NCBI RefSeq assembly: GCF_006475605.1
Contig: NZ_SSBC01000019.1
Coordinates: 62,001 to 126,000, forward strand
Origin: Asticcacaulis tiandongensis
GTDB taxonomy: Bacteria; Pseudomonadota; Alphaproteobacteria; Caulobacterales; Caulobacteraceae
DNA length: 64,000 nucleotides
Direction of reading: 5' to 3'
Shown here piece by piece: positions 43,670-52,279 of the stretch (position 1 is the stretch's first letter; each line of letters begins with the position of its first letter). The translations under genes and the position numbers were made by a program. The notes under the pieces were generated by a model. That model was not told where the DNA came from and made no database searches. It was given only the letters and a program-made list of their open reading frames with translations.

Positions 43670-43683
43670 GGGTCATATGACCC
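43670..43683. promoter_or_regulatory. Perfect palindrome GGGTCATATGACCC
   Basis: A 14-bp perfect palindrome between the leader ORF and the acetyltransferase gene. A GTCA-N2-TGAC core is a common operator style, but no regulator can be named. Confidence 0.45.
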
Positions 43684-43728
43684 ATGATTTGTCACGCGCC
43701 TGTGCGCATCTTTCTTATTAGAAAATCA

Positions 43729-44175
43729 ATGAAACAAGATATGACTATCCGCCGTTACAGGGCGGACGATACCTTACGTCTGGGCCAAATATGGTTGGAG
43801 GCATCTTCGCTTTCCCATGCCTTCTTTTCACCCGATATCCTAAAGGTTCAGCATCAGCAGGTTTGCGACCTCTACCTCCCACACTCCGAAACCTGGGTTT
43901 TGGAGACAGAAGGCAAGCTGTTGGGGTTTGTCGGCCTTATAGACCGATTTGTGGGCGGACTTTTTGTCAGTCCCGAGGTGCAAGGTTCCGGCATAGGGCG
44001 TCTTTTGATGATGCATGCGCTGAGGATGAAGGGGAAGCTTGAACTTGACGTTTATAGTCTGAATACCGGAGCTGTTGCTTTTTATAATCGTCTTGAGTTT
44101 CAGGAAACGGGCCGACGTCCGACGGATGATCAGGGGTATCCGTTTGAAGTCATACGAATGAAGCGTTCGGCTTAA
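43729..44175 (+). CDS. GNAT acetyltransferase, YjaB-like
   Basis: About 148 residues from the ATG at 43729 (another ATG is 12 bases on; an upstream ATG at 43684 gives an unlikely N-terminus). The acetyl-CoA loop is seen as VSPEVQGSGIGRLLM (R/Q-x-x-G-x-G/A) at about residues 85-99, followed by LDVYSLNTGAVAFYNRLEFQETGR. It is most like the YjaB/YjdJ GNAT group, of unknown acceptor. Codon use and base composition look less GC-rich than the neighbours, and no good ribosome site is seen, so recent acquisition is possible. Confidence 0.75.
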   Translation: MKQDMTIRRYRADDTLRLGQIWLEASSLSHAFFSPDILKVQHQQVCDLYLPHSETWVLETEGKLLGFVGLIDRFVGGLFVSPEVQGSGIGRLLMMHALRMKGKLELDVYSLNTGAVAFYNRLEFQETGRRPTDDQGYPFEVIRMKRSA

Positions 44176-44180
44176 AAATA

Positions 44181-44204
44181 CCCCGCCAGAGTGATCTGGC
44201 GGGG
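44181..44204 (-). terminator. Terminator between acetyltransferase and beta-helix genes
   Basis: A 10-bp stem CCCCGCCAGA/TCTGGCGGGG with loop GTGA. The minus strand continues TATTTTTAAG, so it mainly serves the beta-helix gene; it may act in both directions. Confidence 0.8.
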
Positions 44205-44210
44205 TGATGT

Positions 44211-46229
44211 TTATTCCGGTTGAACACCGGCGTTTTTGATGACCTTAAGGGCCTCTTCGGGCCAGTCTTTATTGGGGTAGAGTAGGTTGCCCTCGTCAAT
44301 ATTGCCGTTTTCCTTGAGCCAGCGTCCGCCGGTTTTCAGCGAATTGTGCCAGTTACGGGTGGCGTAGTTGTCCGTTGAGATGCGTTCCATATACATCCGG
44401 CCGGCCGTATTGATGTTCAGCCAGACGCCTTGGGTATCGATGACGTTGTTTTCGATGCGGAAATGCTTTGAGCCCTCGTCAAGATAGAGCGCAATCTTGT
44501 CATTGATGCCGGTGACGTAGTTGCCACGGATGACCGAGTTGGGGTTAGCCGAAAGGTTATAGATCGCCCCGCCGTCCATGTACCATTGCTTGGCATTATG
44601 GATGTAGTTGTTCTCGACGGTGGTGTTTTTCAGCGTCGTGGGCGTGGTGAATTTCGGGTTATGCAGATAGCCCTGCTGGTTTTTATCGTAGTTCGGGTTG
44701 CCGCCCGCGTCATTATAGCCCCAGCCCCAGCCGGTCGCGATGGCGTCGTAGGGGATATCTGACACGTCATTATGGCGGATAGTCGCGCCGTCAATATAGG
44801 TCGTCAGGATGGCGACATTGTCCTTATAGTCCTGAGAGACGGTGGTGACGTAGTTGTTTTCAATCAGGATATTTTTATTGATCAGACGGGCATCGTCCGG
44901 GTGGTGCGCAGGGGTGCGCACGCCACCGGCCATAATGGCGCTGCCGGAAATCACAGCGAAACGGTTACGCAGTACACGGATATTCTCGCTCGCCAGACCG
45001 ACACCGCTGAGGTGGGCATTGTCGTCATTACCGATGCCCAAACCAATGGAACCCAGCTGAGAGAAGGTGTTTTTCTCAAAGGTGATGTTCTTTGCCGCTG
45101 AGACCTGCACGGCAGCGGGCATCTGGTTCCACAGAAGGCGCATGCGCTCAAAGTCAGGGCAGCCCCAGCCGCAGGTCGCCCAGGCATCTGCGGGACGCAC
45201 AGGCGAGACTTCGGCCAGGAAGGAACCGCTCTGCTGGTTGGCATAACCGATGCTCGTCGATGGCCCCATCCATGAATTGTACGAGAAGCGCAGGCCCTTG
45301 AAACTCAGGTTTTCGACCGGCTTATCGAGGGTTCCGGAAATGCTGATCAGGGTCTCAAGGCGCGGAATGGTGACGGTGACGTCTTCAACCTTTGAGTCCT
45401 GACGGATACGCAGGTAGAGCTTGCCTTCGTCGGGGCTGATAAACCACTGATAGGGCTTGGTGTGCCAGTGGCTGACCTTACCGATAAATTCCGGCGCATT
45501 CACAAGGAACAGGCGCGATTCTTCGGGGAACAAAGGCTTGGTCAGGGTGTCATAGCCCCAGACATTGTTGTCCCACGCCGGTTGTTGCATGGTCACTACG
45601 TTGCCGTTGATCGACTTGGCGGGGGAATAGCGGTCGGTGAAGATACCGGCAGCTTCGACCTCTAGACGTGAGGGGTATTTCAGGTCAGCGATATAGGCCA
45701 GATCAGGGTTCTTGATCGTAAAACCCGTCGCCGAATATTCGAGATCGGAATGCTTAATTTCAATGAACGGGCGCTCGGCCAGCGTGTCATTGACCCAGAG
45801 TTGACGGGTATCCAGACCCTTGGGGGTGTTGGCGACGTAGATGCGTTCTTTTTCGTCTACCAGCGTAAAGCCGGTCACCGTCAGGCCCCCGGACAGAATG
45901 GGTTTTGCCCCTTCGGCGGCTTGCCAAGTGACGTAATGCCCGTTTTGCCCGCCATCGGCCTGAGTGAAGATCAGCGGCTTTTCAAGGCTGTAGGTGCCAT
46001 CAGCAATAATGACGCTGACGTCGCCGGTCTTGTTTGATTTCCGTACGGCTTCCTGAGCGCGAATAAGCGATTTGAACGGCTTTTGCACGCTGCCATCTGC
46101 CTTGTCATTACCATTCGGGGCCACATAATAGACCGCACCCTGCGCCGCCATTAGCGCCGACGGGGCGCTCATCAGGGCAGAAGCGGCCATCAGGGCCAGC
46201 GTTAAACGGCGTGTAAAGGGTGTTGGCAT
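44211..46229 (-). CDS. Parallel beta-helix glycosidase, GH141-like
   Basis: A 672-residue exported protein (signal ends LMAAQG). The start of the mature part, YYVAPNGNDKADGSVQKPFKS, and repeated right-handed beta-helix coils (NISFEKNTF, NILIENNYV, NTTVENNYIHNA, VIRGNYVTG) match the family to which GH141 fucosidases/xylanases belong. Known GH141 members release L-fucose from rhamnogalacturonan II or cut xylan. An ATAATAC-type site upstream and the neighbouring fucose/rhamnose-pathway genes favour an L-fucose-releasing role. A polysaccharide lyase with the same fold is the main alternative. Confidence 0.65.
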   Translation of the reverse strand: MPTPFTRRLTLALMAASALMSAPSALMAAQGAVYYVAPNGNDKADGSVQKPFKSLIRAQEAVRKSNKTGDVSVIIADGTYSLEKPLIFTQADGGQNGHYVTWQAAEGAKPILSGGLTVTGFTLVDEKERIYVANTPKGLDTRQLWVNDTLAERPFIEIKHSDLEYSATGFTIKNPDLAYIADLKYPSRLEVEAAGIFTDRYSPAKSINGNVVTMQQPAWDNNVWGYDTLTKPLFPEESRLFLVNAPEFIGKVSHWHTKPYQWFISPDEGKLYLRIRQDSKVEDVTVTIPRLETLISISGTLDKPVENLSFKGLRFSYNSWMGPSTSIGYANQQSGSFLAEVSPVRPADAWATCGWGCPDFERMRLLWNQMPAAVQVSAAKNITFEKNTFSQLGSIGLGIGNDDNAHLSGVGLASENIRVLRNRFAVISGSAIMAGGVRTPAHHPDDARLINKNILIENNYVTTVSQDYKDNVAILTTYIDGATIRHNDVSDIPYDAIATGWGWGYNDAGGNPNYDKNQQGYLHNPKFTTPTTLKNTTVENNYIHNAKQWYMDGGAIYNLSANPNSVIRGNYVTGINDKIALYLDEGSKHFRIENNVIDTQGVWLNINTAGRMYMERISTDNYATRNWHNSLKTGGRWLKENGNIDEGNLLYPNKDWPEEALKVIKNAGVQPE

Positions 46230-46256
46230 GGGGCGCTCTCTGTACAGATATATGAT

Positions 46257-46270
46257 GTATTACGTTTGAT
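46257..46270. promoter_or_regulatory. ATAATAC-type palindrome variant before the beta-helix gene
   Basis: GTATTACGTTTGAT shares 10 of 14 positions with the palindrome at 48004-48017, 28-41 bases before the gene start. Confidence 0.45.
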
Positions 46271-46311
46271 AAGAATATAAGAATGAACGCAGAGGGATGT
46301 CAATAAAATAA

Positions 46312-46336
46312 AGGGGCCCCCGATATGGAGGCCCCT
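46312..46336 (-). terminator. Terminator of the SDR-FAH operon
   Basis: A 10-bp stem (one G-U pair on the minus strand), loop ATATC, then TTATTTTATT on the minus strand. It is 25 bases after the hydrolase stop. Confidence 0.8.
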
Positions 46337-46360
46337 GGGAGATTTAAAATCGCAAACGCT

Positions 46361-47203
46361 TTAGGCCGCGCCAACGACCTGACGCTGTTCCCCAAGGCCT
46401 TCGATGCCCAGTTCCATAACGTCACCGACATTGAGATAGACCGGCGGCTTCTGGCCGAGGCCAACGCCCGGAGGTGTGCCGGTCGAGATAACATCGCCCG
46501 GATGCAGGCTGAAGAACTGCGACAGGTAGTGGACAATAAAGGCCGGTTTGAAGATCATGGTGGCGGTTGAGCCATCCTGATAGGTCTTGCCGTTGACCTT
46601 CAGCCACATTTTCAGATTGGCCGGATCAGCCACTTCGTCGCGGGTCACGACATAGGGGCCGATCGGGCCGAAGGTGTCGCAGCCCTTGCCCTTGTCCCAG
46701 GTGCCGCCACGTTCGATCTGGAAGGCACGCTCAGAGACATCATTGATGGTGCAGTAACCGGCAATGTAGCTTTCGGCTTCAGCTTCGGTGACATAGGAAG
46801 CTTTTTTGCCGATGACGATGCCGAGTTCGACTTCCCAGTCCATCTTGGTTGAGCCGCGTGGCTTCAGGACTTCGTCGTTTGGCCCGACAATGCAGGAGGT
46901 AGTTTTCATGAACACGACGGGCTCGTCAGGGATAGGCAGGCCGGATTCTTCGGCATGGTCGGCATAGTTCAGGCCGATGCAGATGAATTTACCGACGCGG
47001 GCGACCGCAGGGCCAAAACGAGAGCCTTCGGGAGCCAGCGGCAGGTTCGAGAGATCAAGCGCCTTAAGTCGTGCCTGACCTTCGTCAGACAGTACGTCAC
47101 CGGCAATATCATCAACAATGTCCGACAGGTCGCGGATCTTGCCCTCAGCATCGATAATGCCGGGTTTTTCCTGCCCTTTAGGGCCAAAACGGAGCAGTTT
47201 CAT
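46361..47203 (-). CDS. FAH-family 2,4-diketo-3-deoxy-L-fuconate/rhamnonate hydrolase type
   Basis: About 280 residues of the fumarylacetoacetate hydrolase family. The metal-binding site is visible as ICIGLNYADHAEE, FMKTTSCIVGPND and MDWEVELGIVIGK. The sequence from MKLLRFGPKGQEKPGIID resembles 2,4-diketo-3-deoxy-L-fuconate hydrolases, which split the diketo acid into pyruvate and L-lactate. I chose the ATG at 47203 with GGGAA upstream; the open frame runs on into the SDR gene. The SDR gene 13 bases upstream would supply the preceding oxidation, giving the last two steps of the non-phosphorylative L-fucose/L-rhamnose route. Other FAH substrates remain possible. Confidence 0.78.
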   Translation of the reverse strand: MKLLRFGPKGQEKPGIIDAEGKIRDLSDIVDDIAGDVLSDEGQARLKALDLSNLPLAPEGSRFGPAVARVGKFICIGLNYADHAEESGLPIPDEPVVFMKTTSCIVGPNDEVLKPRGSTKMDWEVELGIVIGKKASYVTEAEAESYIAGYCTINDVSERAFQIERGGTWDKGKGCDTFGPIGPYVVTRDEVADPANLKMWLKVNGKTYQDGSTATMIFKPAFIVHYLSQFFSLHPGDVISTGTPPGVGLGQKPPVYLNVGDVMELGIEGLGEQRQVVGAA

Positions 47204-47216
47204 ATCTATGTTTCCC

Positions 47217-47960
47217 TTAATTAACCCAGCCGCCGTCGATGACGTTAATGGTGCCGGTGGTGAATCCTGATTCATCTGAGGCCAGATAAAGCGCCAGTGC
47301 CGCCAGTTCATCCGGTTTGCCGAAACGGCCCATGGCCTGACGTGAGGTGAAATCGGCATAGGCCTTATCGAAATCGCCGGTGTCGCGCAGGCGTTGCAGT
47401 AGCGAAGGCGTCTCCACCGTGCCCGGACAGATGGCGTTACAGCGCACGCCCTTGGTAACGAAATCAGCGGCGACTGACTTAGTCATGCCGATAACGGCCG
47501 CCTTGGTGGCGCAATAGGCAAAGCGGTTCGGCACGCCCTTGATGGTGCTGGCGACCGAAGACATATTGATGATCGAGCTGCGGGAGCCTTTGCTTTCGAA
47601 GTTTTCGATCATGTTCGGCAGGAAAGCGCGCATCATGCGGTACATGGCTGTGACGTTAAGATTATTGGAAAACGTCCACGCGTCCTCGTCGCACTCAAGG
47701 ATCGTACCGGCATGCACATATCCGGCGCAGTTATAAAGGATATTTACCTCGGGAAATTCAGCGGCAATGGTCGCGGCGGAATCAGGTTTGGTAACATCCA
47801 GAATGCGCGTCGTCGCGCCCTCAAGCGTCGCCAACGCCTCGGCATTAATGTCGGTGGCAATGACCCGTGCACCTTCGCGCAGGAATGCTTCGGCGGTGGC
47901 GCGGCCAATGCCCTGACCGGCGGCGGTGATCAGGGCGGTTTTACCTTCTAGTCTGCTCAT
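47217..47960 (-). CDS. SDR, 2-keto-3-deoxy-L-fuconate/rhamnonate dehydrogenase type
   Basis: About 247 residues; strongly like the BDH2/2-keto-3-deoxy-L-fuconate dehydrogenase group of SDRs. NAD site TAAGQGIGRA, NCAGYVHAGT, catalytic NMSSVAS and YCATK (about 157-161), and ATDIN indicating NAD. The VRCNAICPGTVETPSL segment is also typical. The start at 47960 follows AGGAA by eight bases. It forms an operon with the FAH-type hydrolase, and the perfect palindrome at 48004-48017 lies in its leader. The upper pathway enzymes (dehydrogenase, lactonase, dehydratase) are not adjacent in this window. Confidence 0.82.
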   Translation of the reverse strand: MSRLEGKTALITAAGQGIGRATAEAFLREGARVIATDINAEALATLEGATTRILDVTKPDSAATIAAEFPEVNILYNCAGYVHAGTILECDEDAWTFSNNLNVTAMYRMMRAFLPNMIENFESKGSRSSIINMSSVASTIKGVPNRFAYCATKAAVIGMTKSVAADFVTKGVRCNAICPGTVETPSLLQRLRDTGDFDKAYADFTSRQAMGRFGKPDELAALALYLASDESGFTTGTINVIDGGWVN

Positions 47961-48003
47961 TATGTGTTTCCTGAACCTTAGACGGGCCTGCACCCGCTTA
48001 AAC

Positions 48004-48017
48004 ATAATACGTATTAT
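48004..48017. promoter_or_regulatory. Perfect palindrome ATAATACGTATTAT
   Basis: A 14-bp perfect palindrome 44-57 bases before the SDR-FAH operon. Variants occur before three other carbohydrate transcripts (33264, 41371, 46257). Its shape would suit a GntR/FadR- or LacI-type regulator; which one is unknown. Confidence 0.65.
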
Positions 48018-48113
48018 ATATTGGGCATAGGCGCGTAAAGGCCGCGAGTCAATGCCCCCTTTTGTAACAGGCCTTAGCATAGTCAGTATGCGGGTAAAAA
48101 CAGTTTGCCATAT

Positions 48114-48149
48114 AAAAAACCTCCCGGCGGTAGCCGCCGGGAGGTTTTG
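48114..48149 (-). terminator. Terminator of the pst operon
   Basis: A 12-bp perfect stem ACCTCCCGGCGG/CCGCCGGGAGGT with a 3-base loop; six Ts on the minus strand (48114-48119). It may also work in the plus direction (TTTTGT). Confidence 0.9.
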
Positions 48150-48195
48150 TCTTCGTATATCAAAATGGCTCTATGGCTTTTTGATATCGGAATAT

Positions 48196-49050
48196 TTAGC
48201 CGAAACGGCCGCCGATATAGTCAGCCGTCTTACCGGCCTTGGGGCGTACAAAAAGCTCTTCGGTTGGACCAAATTCGATCATTTTTCCAAGGAACATGAA
48301 ACCCGTATAGTCTGACAGACGCGCGGCCTGTTGCAGGTTGTGGGTCACGATGACGATAGTGATGTCGCGCTTAAGCTCCTCAAGGGTGTCCTCAAGCTTG
48401 GCCGTCGAGATGGGGTCAAGCGCCGAGGCCGGTTCATCAAGCAGCAGCACTTCGGGTTCCACGGCAATGCCACGGGCCACACACAGACGCTGCTGCTGAC
48501 CGCCGGAAAGCGACAGGCCGGACTTGGTCAGCTTGTCTTTTACTTCGTCCCACAGGGCCGCACGGCGCAGGGCTTTTTCGACGACCTCGTCCATCTCGGC
48601 CTTGGTCTTTTTGTGATAGAGGCGTACACCGAAGGCCACATTGTCATAGATAGACATAGGGAAGGGCGTAGGCTTCTGGAACACCATGCCGACGCGGGCG
48701 CGAAGGGCGGTGACATCAAGCTTCGGGCTTAGGATGTTTTCACCATCAAGCAGAATTTCGCCTTGCGCGCGCTGACCGGGATAGAGGTCATAGATACGGT
48801 TCATGGTGCGCAGAAGCGTTGATTTACCGCAGCCTGACGGGCCGATAAGCGCCGTAATGCCGGATTTCTGAATGGGCATGTTTACGTCGAACAGAGACTG
48901 GTTCGGGCCGTAAAAGAAGTTGAGGTCGCGCACTTCCATAACCAGCGAGTCGGCGGGCGGCGGCACGATAATGCTCTCAAAGCGGGCGTCTGCCTGAACA
49001 TCGGCTGGCGTTTCGGGCTGGGTGTTGGGGGCAACGGAGCTGTCGGACAT
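48196..49050 (-). CDS. pstB: Phosphate ABC transporter ATPase PstB
   Basis: A 284-residue ABC ATPase. Walker [10 protein letters not shown] (about 95-103), signature [14 protein letters not shown] and Walker [13 protein letters not shown] are intact. The sequence matches PstB, which powers high-affinity phosphate import and takes part in signalling to PhoR. An N-terminal extension of about 30 residues precedes the usual start. It is the last gene of pstSCAB, 9 bases after pstA. phoU and phoB, often next to pstB, are absent here. Confidence 0.95.
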   Translation of the reverse strand: MSDSSVAPNTQPETPADVQADARFESIIVPPPADSLVMEVRDLNFFYGPNQSLFDVNMPIQKSGITALIGPSGCGKSTLLRTMNRIYDLYPGQRAQGEILLDGENILSPKLDVTALRARVGMVFQKPTPFPMSIYDNVAFGVRLYHKKTKAEMDEVVEKALRRAALWDEVKDKLTKSGLSLSGGQQQRLCVARGIAVEPEVLLLDEPASALDPISTAKLEDTLEELKRDITIVIVTHNLQQAARLSDYTGFMFLGKMIEFGPTEELFVRPKAGKTADYIGGRFG

Positions 49051-49059
49051 GGATAAACC

Positions 49060-49911
49060 TTACCTGTGGTCTTTGTCGCGGGCGACCCAGCGCCCCAGAA
49101 TATTGATGGCCAGAACGGTGGCGGTGATCAGAAGCGCACCGGCCCAGGCCAGTTCCTGCCAGATGTCAAACGGCGACATGGCAAACTGATAGATAACAAC
49201 CGGCAGAGAAGCGATGGGCTGGCTCATGTCGGTGCTGAAGAACTGGTTGTTCAGTGAGGTGAACAGGATGGGCGCGGTTTCACCGGAAATACGCGCAAAG
49301 CCCAGAAGCCCGCCGGTCAGGAGGCCGGCACTTGCGGCCTTCCAGATAATCTTGCGCACCGTAACCCATTGTGAGGCCCCAAGCGCCATACCGGCTTCGC
49401 GCAGGGCATTGGGTTGCAGATTAAGAATGTCTTCGGTCGTGCGGGTCACAACCGGTGTCGCCAGTACCCCAAGGGCGACCGCACCGGCCCAGCCGGAGAA
49501 GCCGTGCATCGGGCGTACCATCATCTCATAGATAAACAGACCGATCAAGATTGAGGGCGCGGACAGCAGCACGTCATTCAAAAAGCGCACGGCGTGACCG
49601 TATTTGCTGTCGCCGCCGATTTCCGCTAGCCAGGTACCGGCCAGAACGCCAATAAACACGGCGATCATCATGGCCAGTGTACACATCATGATCGAGCCGA
49701 CAATGGCGTTACGCAGACCGCCGTGGGAATCAGGGCCGGGGGTGTCATGGGTAAAGACCATGGTGTCGATACCGCTGAAGCCTTTGGTAAACAGCGAGAA
49801 CATAATCAGACCCAGCGCAATCAGGGCAATACCTGCGGCAGCGACACAGACGCCGACAAATATCTGGCTGGCCAGTTTACGTCTTTGGGCGCGGGTGAAA
49901 GCGATTTCCAT
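49060..49911 (-). CDS. pstA: Phosphate ABC transporter permease PstA
   Basis: A 283-residue inner-membrane permease with six predicted helices. The EAxxxG cytoplasmic loop for PstB contact is seen in ALREAGMALGASQWVTVRKIIWKAA, and LLSAPSILIGLFIYEMMV is typical of PstA. It pairs with PstC to form the phosphate channel. It lies 16 bases downstream of pstC. Confidence 0.94.
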   Translation of the reverse strand: MEIAFTRAQRRKLASQIFVGVCVAAAGIALIALGLIMFSLFTKGFSGIDTMVFTHDTPGPDSHGGLRNAIVGSIMMCTLAMMIAVFIGVLAGTWLAEIGGDSKYGHAVRFLNDVLLSAPSILIGLFIYEMMVRPMHGFSGWAGAVALGVLATPVVTRTTEDILNLQPNALREAGMALGASQWVTVRKIIWKAASAGLLTGGLLGFARISGETAPILFTSLNNQFFSTDMSQPIASLPVVIYQFAMSPFDIWQELAWAGALLITATVLAINILGRWVARDKDHR

Positions 49912-49927
49912 AATTTCGGTCCCTGCC

Positions 49928-50860
49928 TTAGTAACGCTGTGAGGACAGAAGCGCTCTGGCGATTGCCAGAACCGTGAACGTAATCAGGAACAACACGAGA
50001 CCGAGCGCAATCAGCGAGGCAAGGTGCATTTCCGAGGTCGCTTCGGCAAATTCGTTGGCAATCGTAGAGGCCAGCGTCGAACCGGAAGAAAACAGTGAGT
50101 TCGGGAAGCCGTGCGCGTTACCGATAATGAAGGTGACGGCCATGGTTTCCCCAAGCGCGCGCCCGAAACCGAGCATGACCACCCCGACCATACCTTTTTT
50201 GACATACGGAATAAGCACCGTGCTTACGACCTCAAAAGGGGTGCAACCCAAGCCGAAGGCGGCTTCGCGCACCTGAGGCGGTATGGAGCGGAACAGTTCG
50301 CGGAACACAGCCGCCATATAGGGCAGGATCATGATTGCCAGAATGATCGAGGCCGTAAAGATATTGGCCCCGTTGGGGACACCGGCAAACAGCTTGCCCC
50401 AGAAGGAGTCAGCGGGAATGGAGGTGATGATCGGTAGCTGGATGGTCCTGGCAAACCATGGCGCGAAAACGAACAGGCCCCACATGCCATACACAATCGA
50501 CGGAATACCGGCCAGAAGCTCAATGGCTGTCGAAATTGGCTGGGCGATGATCTTGGGGCAGAACTGCGTCAGGAAGACTGCAATAAAGATAGCAATCGGC
50601 AGGGCAATGGCCAGAGAAAGGACGGCAGTAATCAGGGTGCCGGTAATTGGCCCTGCGGCCCCGAAGACCTCAGTGACCGGATTCCATGTGGTAGAGGTAA
50701 AAAACGAAAAACCGAACTTCGACAGGGCGGGCCAGCCGCCAATAATCAGGGAAATAATCAGGCCCCCGAGCGTAATCAGCAGCATGGTAGCGGCTGAGAA
50801 CGCGACGGCCCGAAAAATCGGGTCGACCAGATCCTTTTTCGGGGCGGCGCTTGAAGCCAT
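49928..50860 (-). CDS. pstC: Phosphate ABC transporter permease PstC
   Basis: A 310-residue inner-membrane permease with about six helices. Family segments include WPALSKFGFSFFTSTTWNP, ELLAGIPSIVYGMWGLFVFAPW and the EAA loop REAAFGLGCTPFEVVSTVLIP. It is the partner of PstA. A 226-base gap with a hairpin (51008-51036) separates it from pstS, as in many pst operons where the binding protein is made in excess. Confidence 0.94.
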   Translation of the reverse strand: MASSAAPKKDLVDPIFRAVAFSAATMLLITLGGLIISLIIGGWPALSKFGFSFFTSTTWNPVTEVFGAAGPITGTLITAVLSLAIALPIAIFIAVFLTQFCPKIIAQPISTAIELLAGIPSIVYGMWGLFVFAPWFARTIQLPIITSIPADSFWGKLFAGVPNGANIFTASIILAIMILPYMAAVFRELFRSIPPQVREAAFGLGCTPFEVVSTVLIPYVKKGMVGVVMLGFGRALGETMAVTFIIGNAHGFPNSLFSSGSTLASTIANEFAEATSEMHLASLIALGLVLFLITFTVLAIARALLSSQRY

Positions 50861-51007
50861 GATCAGTTCATCTCTTTACTTTTGGAGTGGTCGGTAAAAC
50901 CGACCGGTTAACTGCCACACTTAGGCGCGCTCTGTGACGGTTATGTTTAAGCGATGTATAAATCGTAAGATAGCCGGTAAAAATCTGACCGTCAGCATAC
51001 GGAGGAG

Positions 51008-51036
51008 AAAGCGGGCAGGTAACACCGACCCGCTTT
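51008..51036 (-). terminator. Hairpin between pstS and pstC
   Basis: An 8-bp perfect stem AAAGCGGG/CCCGCTTT with a 13-base loop; the minus strand continues CTCCTC, not a T tract. It probably reduces pstCAB expression or protects the pstS mRNA end rather than fully terminating. Confidence 0.5.
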
Positions 51037-51086
51037 TCCGTCCTCTTAGACGCTGTGCCGTTCCGGCAAAAGTCTTTTTTGTAAGC

Positions 51087-52169
51087 CTATTGCGCTTTCG
51101 CCGTATAAATCGGCTGACCGCCTGCGGTAATTGTGGTCGCCCATTGTTCACGGATCAGGTTCTTAACCTCGGCAGGCAGGGGCACATAGTGCAGGCTATT
51201 GGCCGCCGTATCACCATTGTCATAGGCCCAGTCGAAGAAGGCGAGGGTCGCCTTGCCTTTATCGGCATTGGCCTGTTCCTTGTGCATCAGAATAAAGACA
51301 GCGCCGGTGATGGGCCAGCTTTGGGCGCCGGGCTGGTCAAGCAGCAGAAGCTGGTTGCCGGGCGCGTTTTTCCAGTCAGCACCAGACGCTGCGGCTGCGA
51401 AGGTTTCAGCCGAAGGCGTAACAACATTGCCGTCATGGTTTTTCAGATTGGCGTAAGGCGTATTGGTCTTCATGGCGTAGGCGAATTCGACATAGCCGAT
51501 AGCGCCCTGGGTTTGTGCCACAAAAGCCGAGACGCCTTCGTTGCCCTTACCGCCGATACCGGCAGGCCACTGAATGGCGTCAGAACCGCCGATATTCTTG
51601 GCCCAGTCGGCAGATACCTTGGTCAGGTAGCTGGTGAACAGATAGGTGGTACCCGAACCATCTGCACGGTGAACAATAGTGATCGGCAGATTAGGCAGGG
51701 TCACGCCGGGGTTGAGGTCGGCAATCGCCTTATCGTTCCAGTTCTTGATCTTTGCCTGAAAAATGTCGGCCAGAACCTGACCGGTCAGGGTGAACTTACC
51801 CGATTCTACGCCGGGCACGTTGATGATCGGCACCACACCGCCCATGACGATGGGGAACTGATAAAGACCGGCTTCGTCCAGTTCGGCGACCGTCAACGGC
51901 TTATCGGAGGCACCGAAATCAACGGTCTTGGCCTTGATTTGGCGGATGCCTGCACCGGAACCCATGGAATTATAGTTCACATTGGCCGAGGCCGCGCCCT
52001 TGTAGCTTTCGGCCCATTGCGAAGCCAGCGGGTTGAAGAAGCTTGAACCGGCACCATTGATGCCTGCGGTGGACGTTGCGCCCGCCTTGGGCGCTTCACC
52101 GGAACAACCGGCAGCGCCGATAAGAAGAAGGGCGGCGCCGAAAGCGGCGGTAAGGGATTTCAGCATCAA
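51087..52169 (-). CDS. pstS: Phosphate-binding protein PstS
   Basis: A 360-residue periplasmic binding protein with a signal ending in LIGAAGCSG (lipobox LIGAAGC; Cys at about residue 22), so probably a lipoprotein. The phosphate-site segments are NGAGSSFFNPL, NYNSMGSGAGIRQI and DFGASDKPL, with HRADGSGTTYLFTSYL later. It captures phosphate for PstCAB. A Pho box with three direct repeats lies 50-79 bases upstream, so it should be induced by phosphate starvation. Confidence 0.95.
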   Translation of the reverse strand: MMLKSLTAAFGAALLLIGAAGCSGEAPKAGATSTAGINGAGSSFFNPLASQWAESYKGAASANVNYNSMGSGAGIRQIKAKTVDFGASDKPLTVAELDEAGLYQFPIVMGGVVPIINVPGVESGKFTLTGQVLADIFQAKIKNWNDKAIADLNPGVTLPNLPITIVHRADGSGTTYLFTSYLTKVSADWAKNIGGSDAIQWPAGIGGKGNEGVSAFVAQTQGAIGYVEFAYAMKTNTPYANLKNHDGNVVTPSAETFAAAASGADWKNAPGNQLLLLDQPGAQSWPITGAVFILMHKEQANADKGKATLAFFDWAYDNGDTAANSLHYVPLPAEVKNLIREQWATTITAGGQPIYTAKAQ

Positions 52170-52219
52170 CTGTCTCCGGAAACGGGTGCGTCTTGCACCG
52201 TGGGGGTCGCGGGGCGTTT

Positions 52220-52248
52220 ACAACAGTTTTATGACAGTCATGTGACAG
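52220..52248 (-). promoter_or_regulatory. Pho box with three direct repeats
   Basis: On the minus strand CTGTCAC, CTGTCAT and CTGTTGT start every 11 bases (52248, 52237, 52226), the spacing of PhoB half-sites; the last two form an 18-bp box CTGTCATAAAACTGTTGT, close to consensus. Confidence 0.88.
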
Positions 52249-52279
52249 TGACGGAAGCCGGTTTTATCGCCGTGCAGAC

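Noticed and set aside
48052-48315. 87-residue plus-strand frame over the pst terminator
   Set aside because: It crosses the strong terminator at 48114-48149 and runs antisense to the end of pstB.
50934-52046. 370-residue plus-strand open frame opposite pstS
   Set aside because: It mirrors pstS in an antisense frame; the pstS protein matches its family along its full length.
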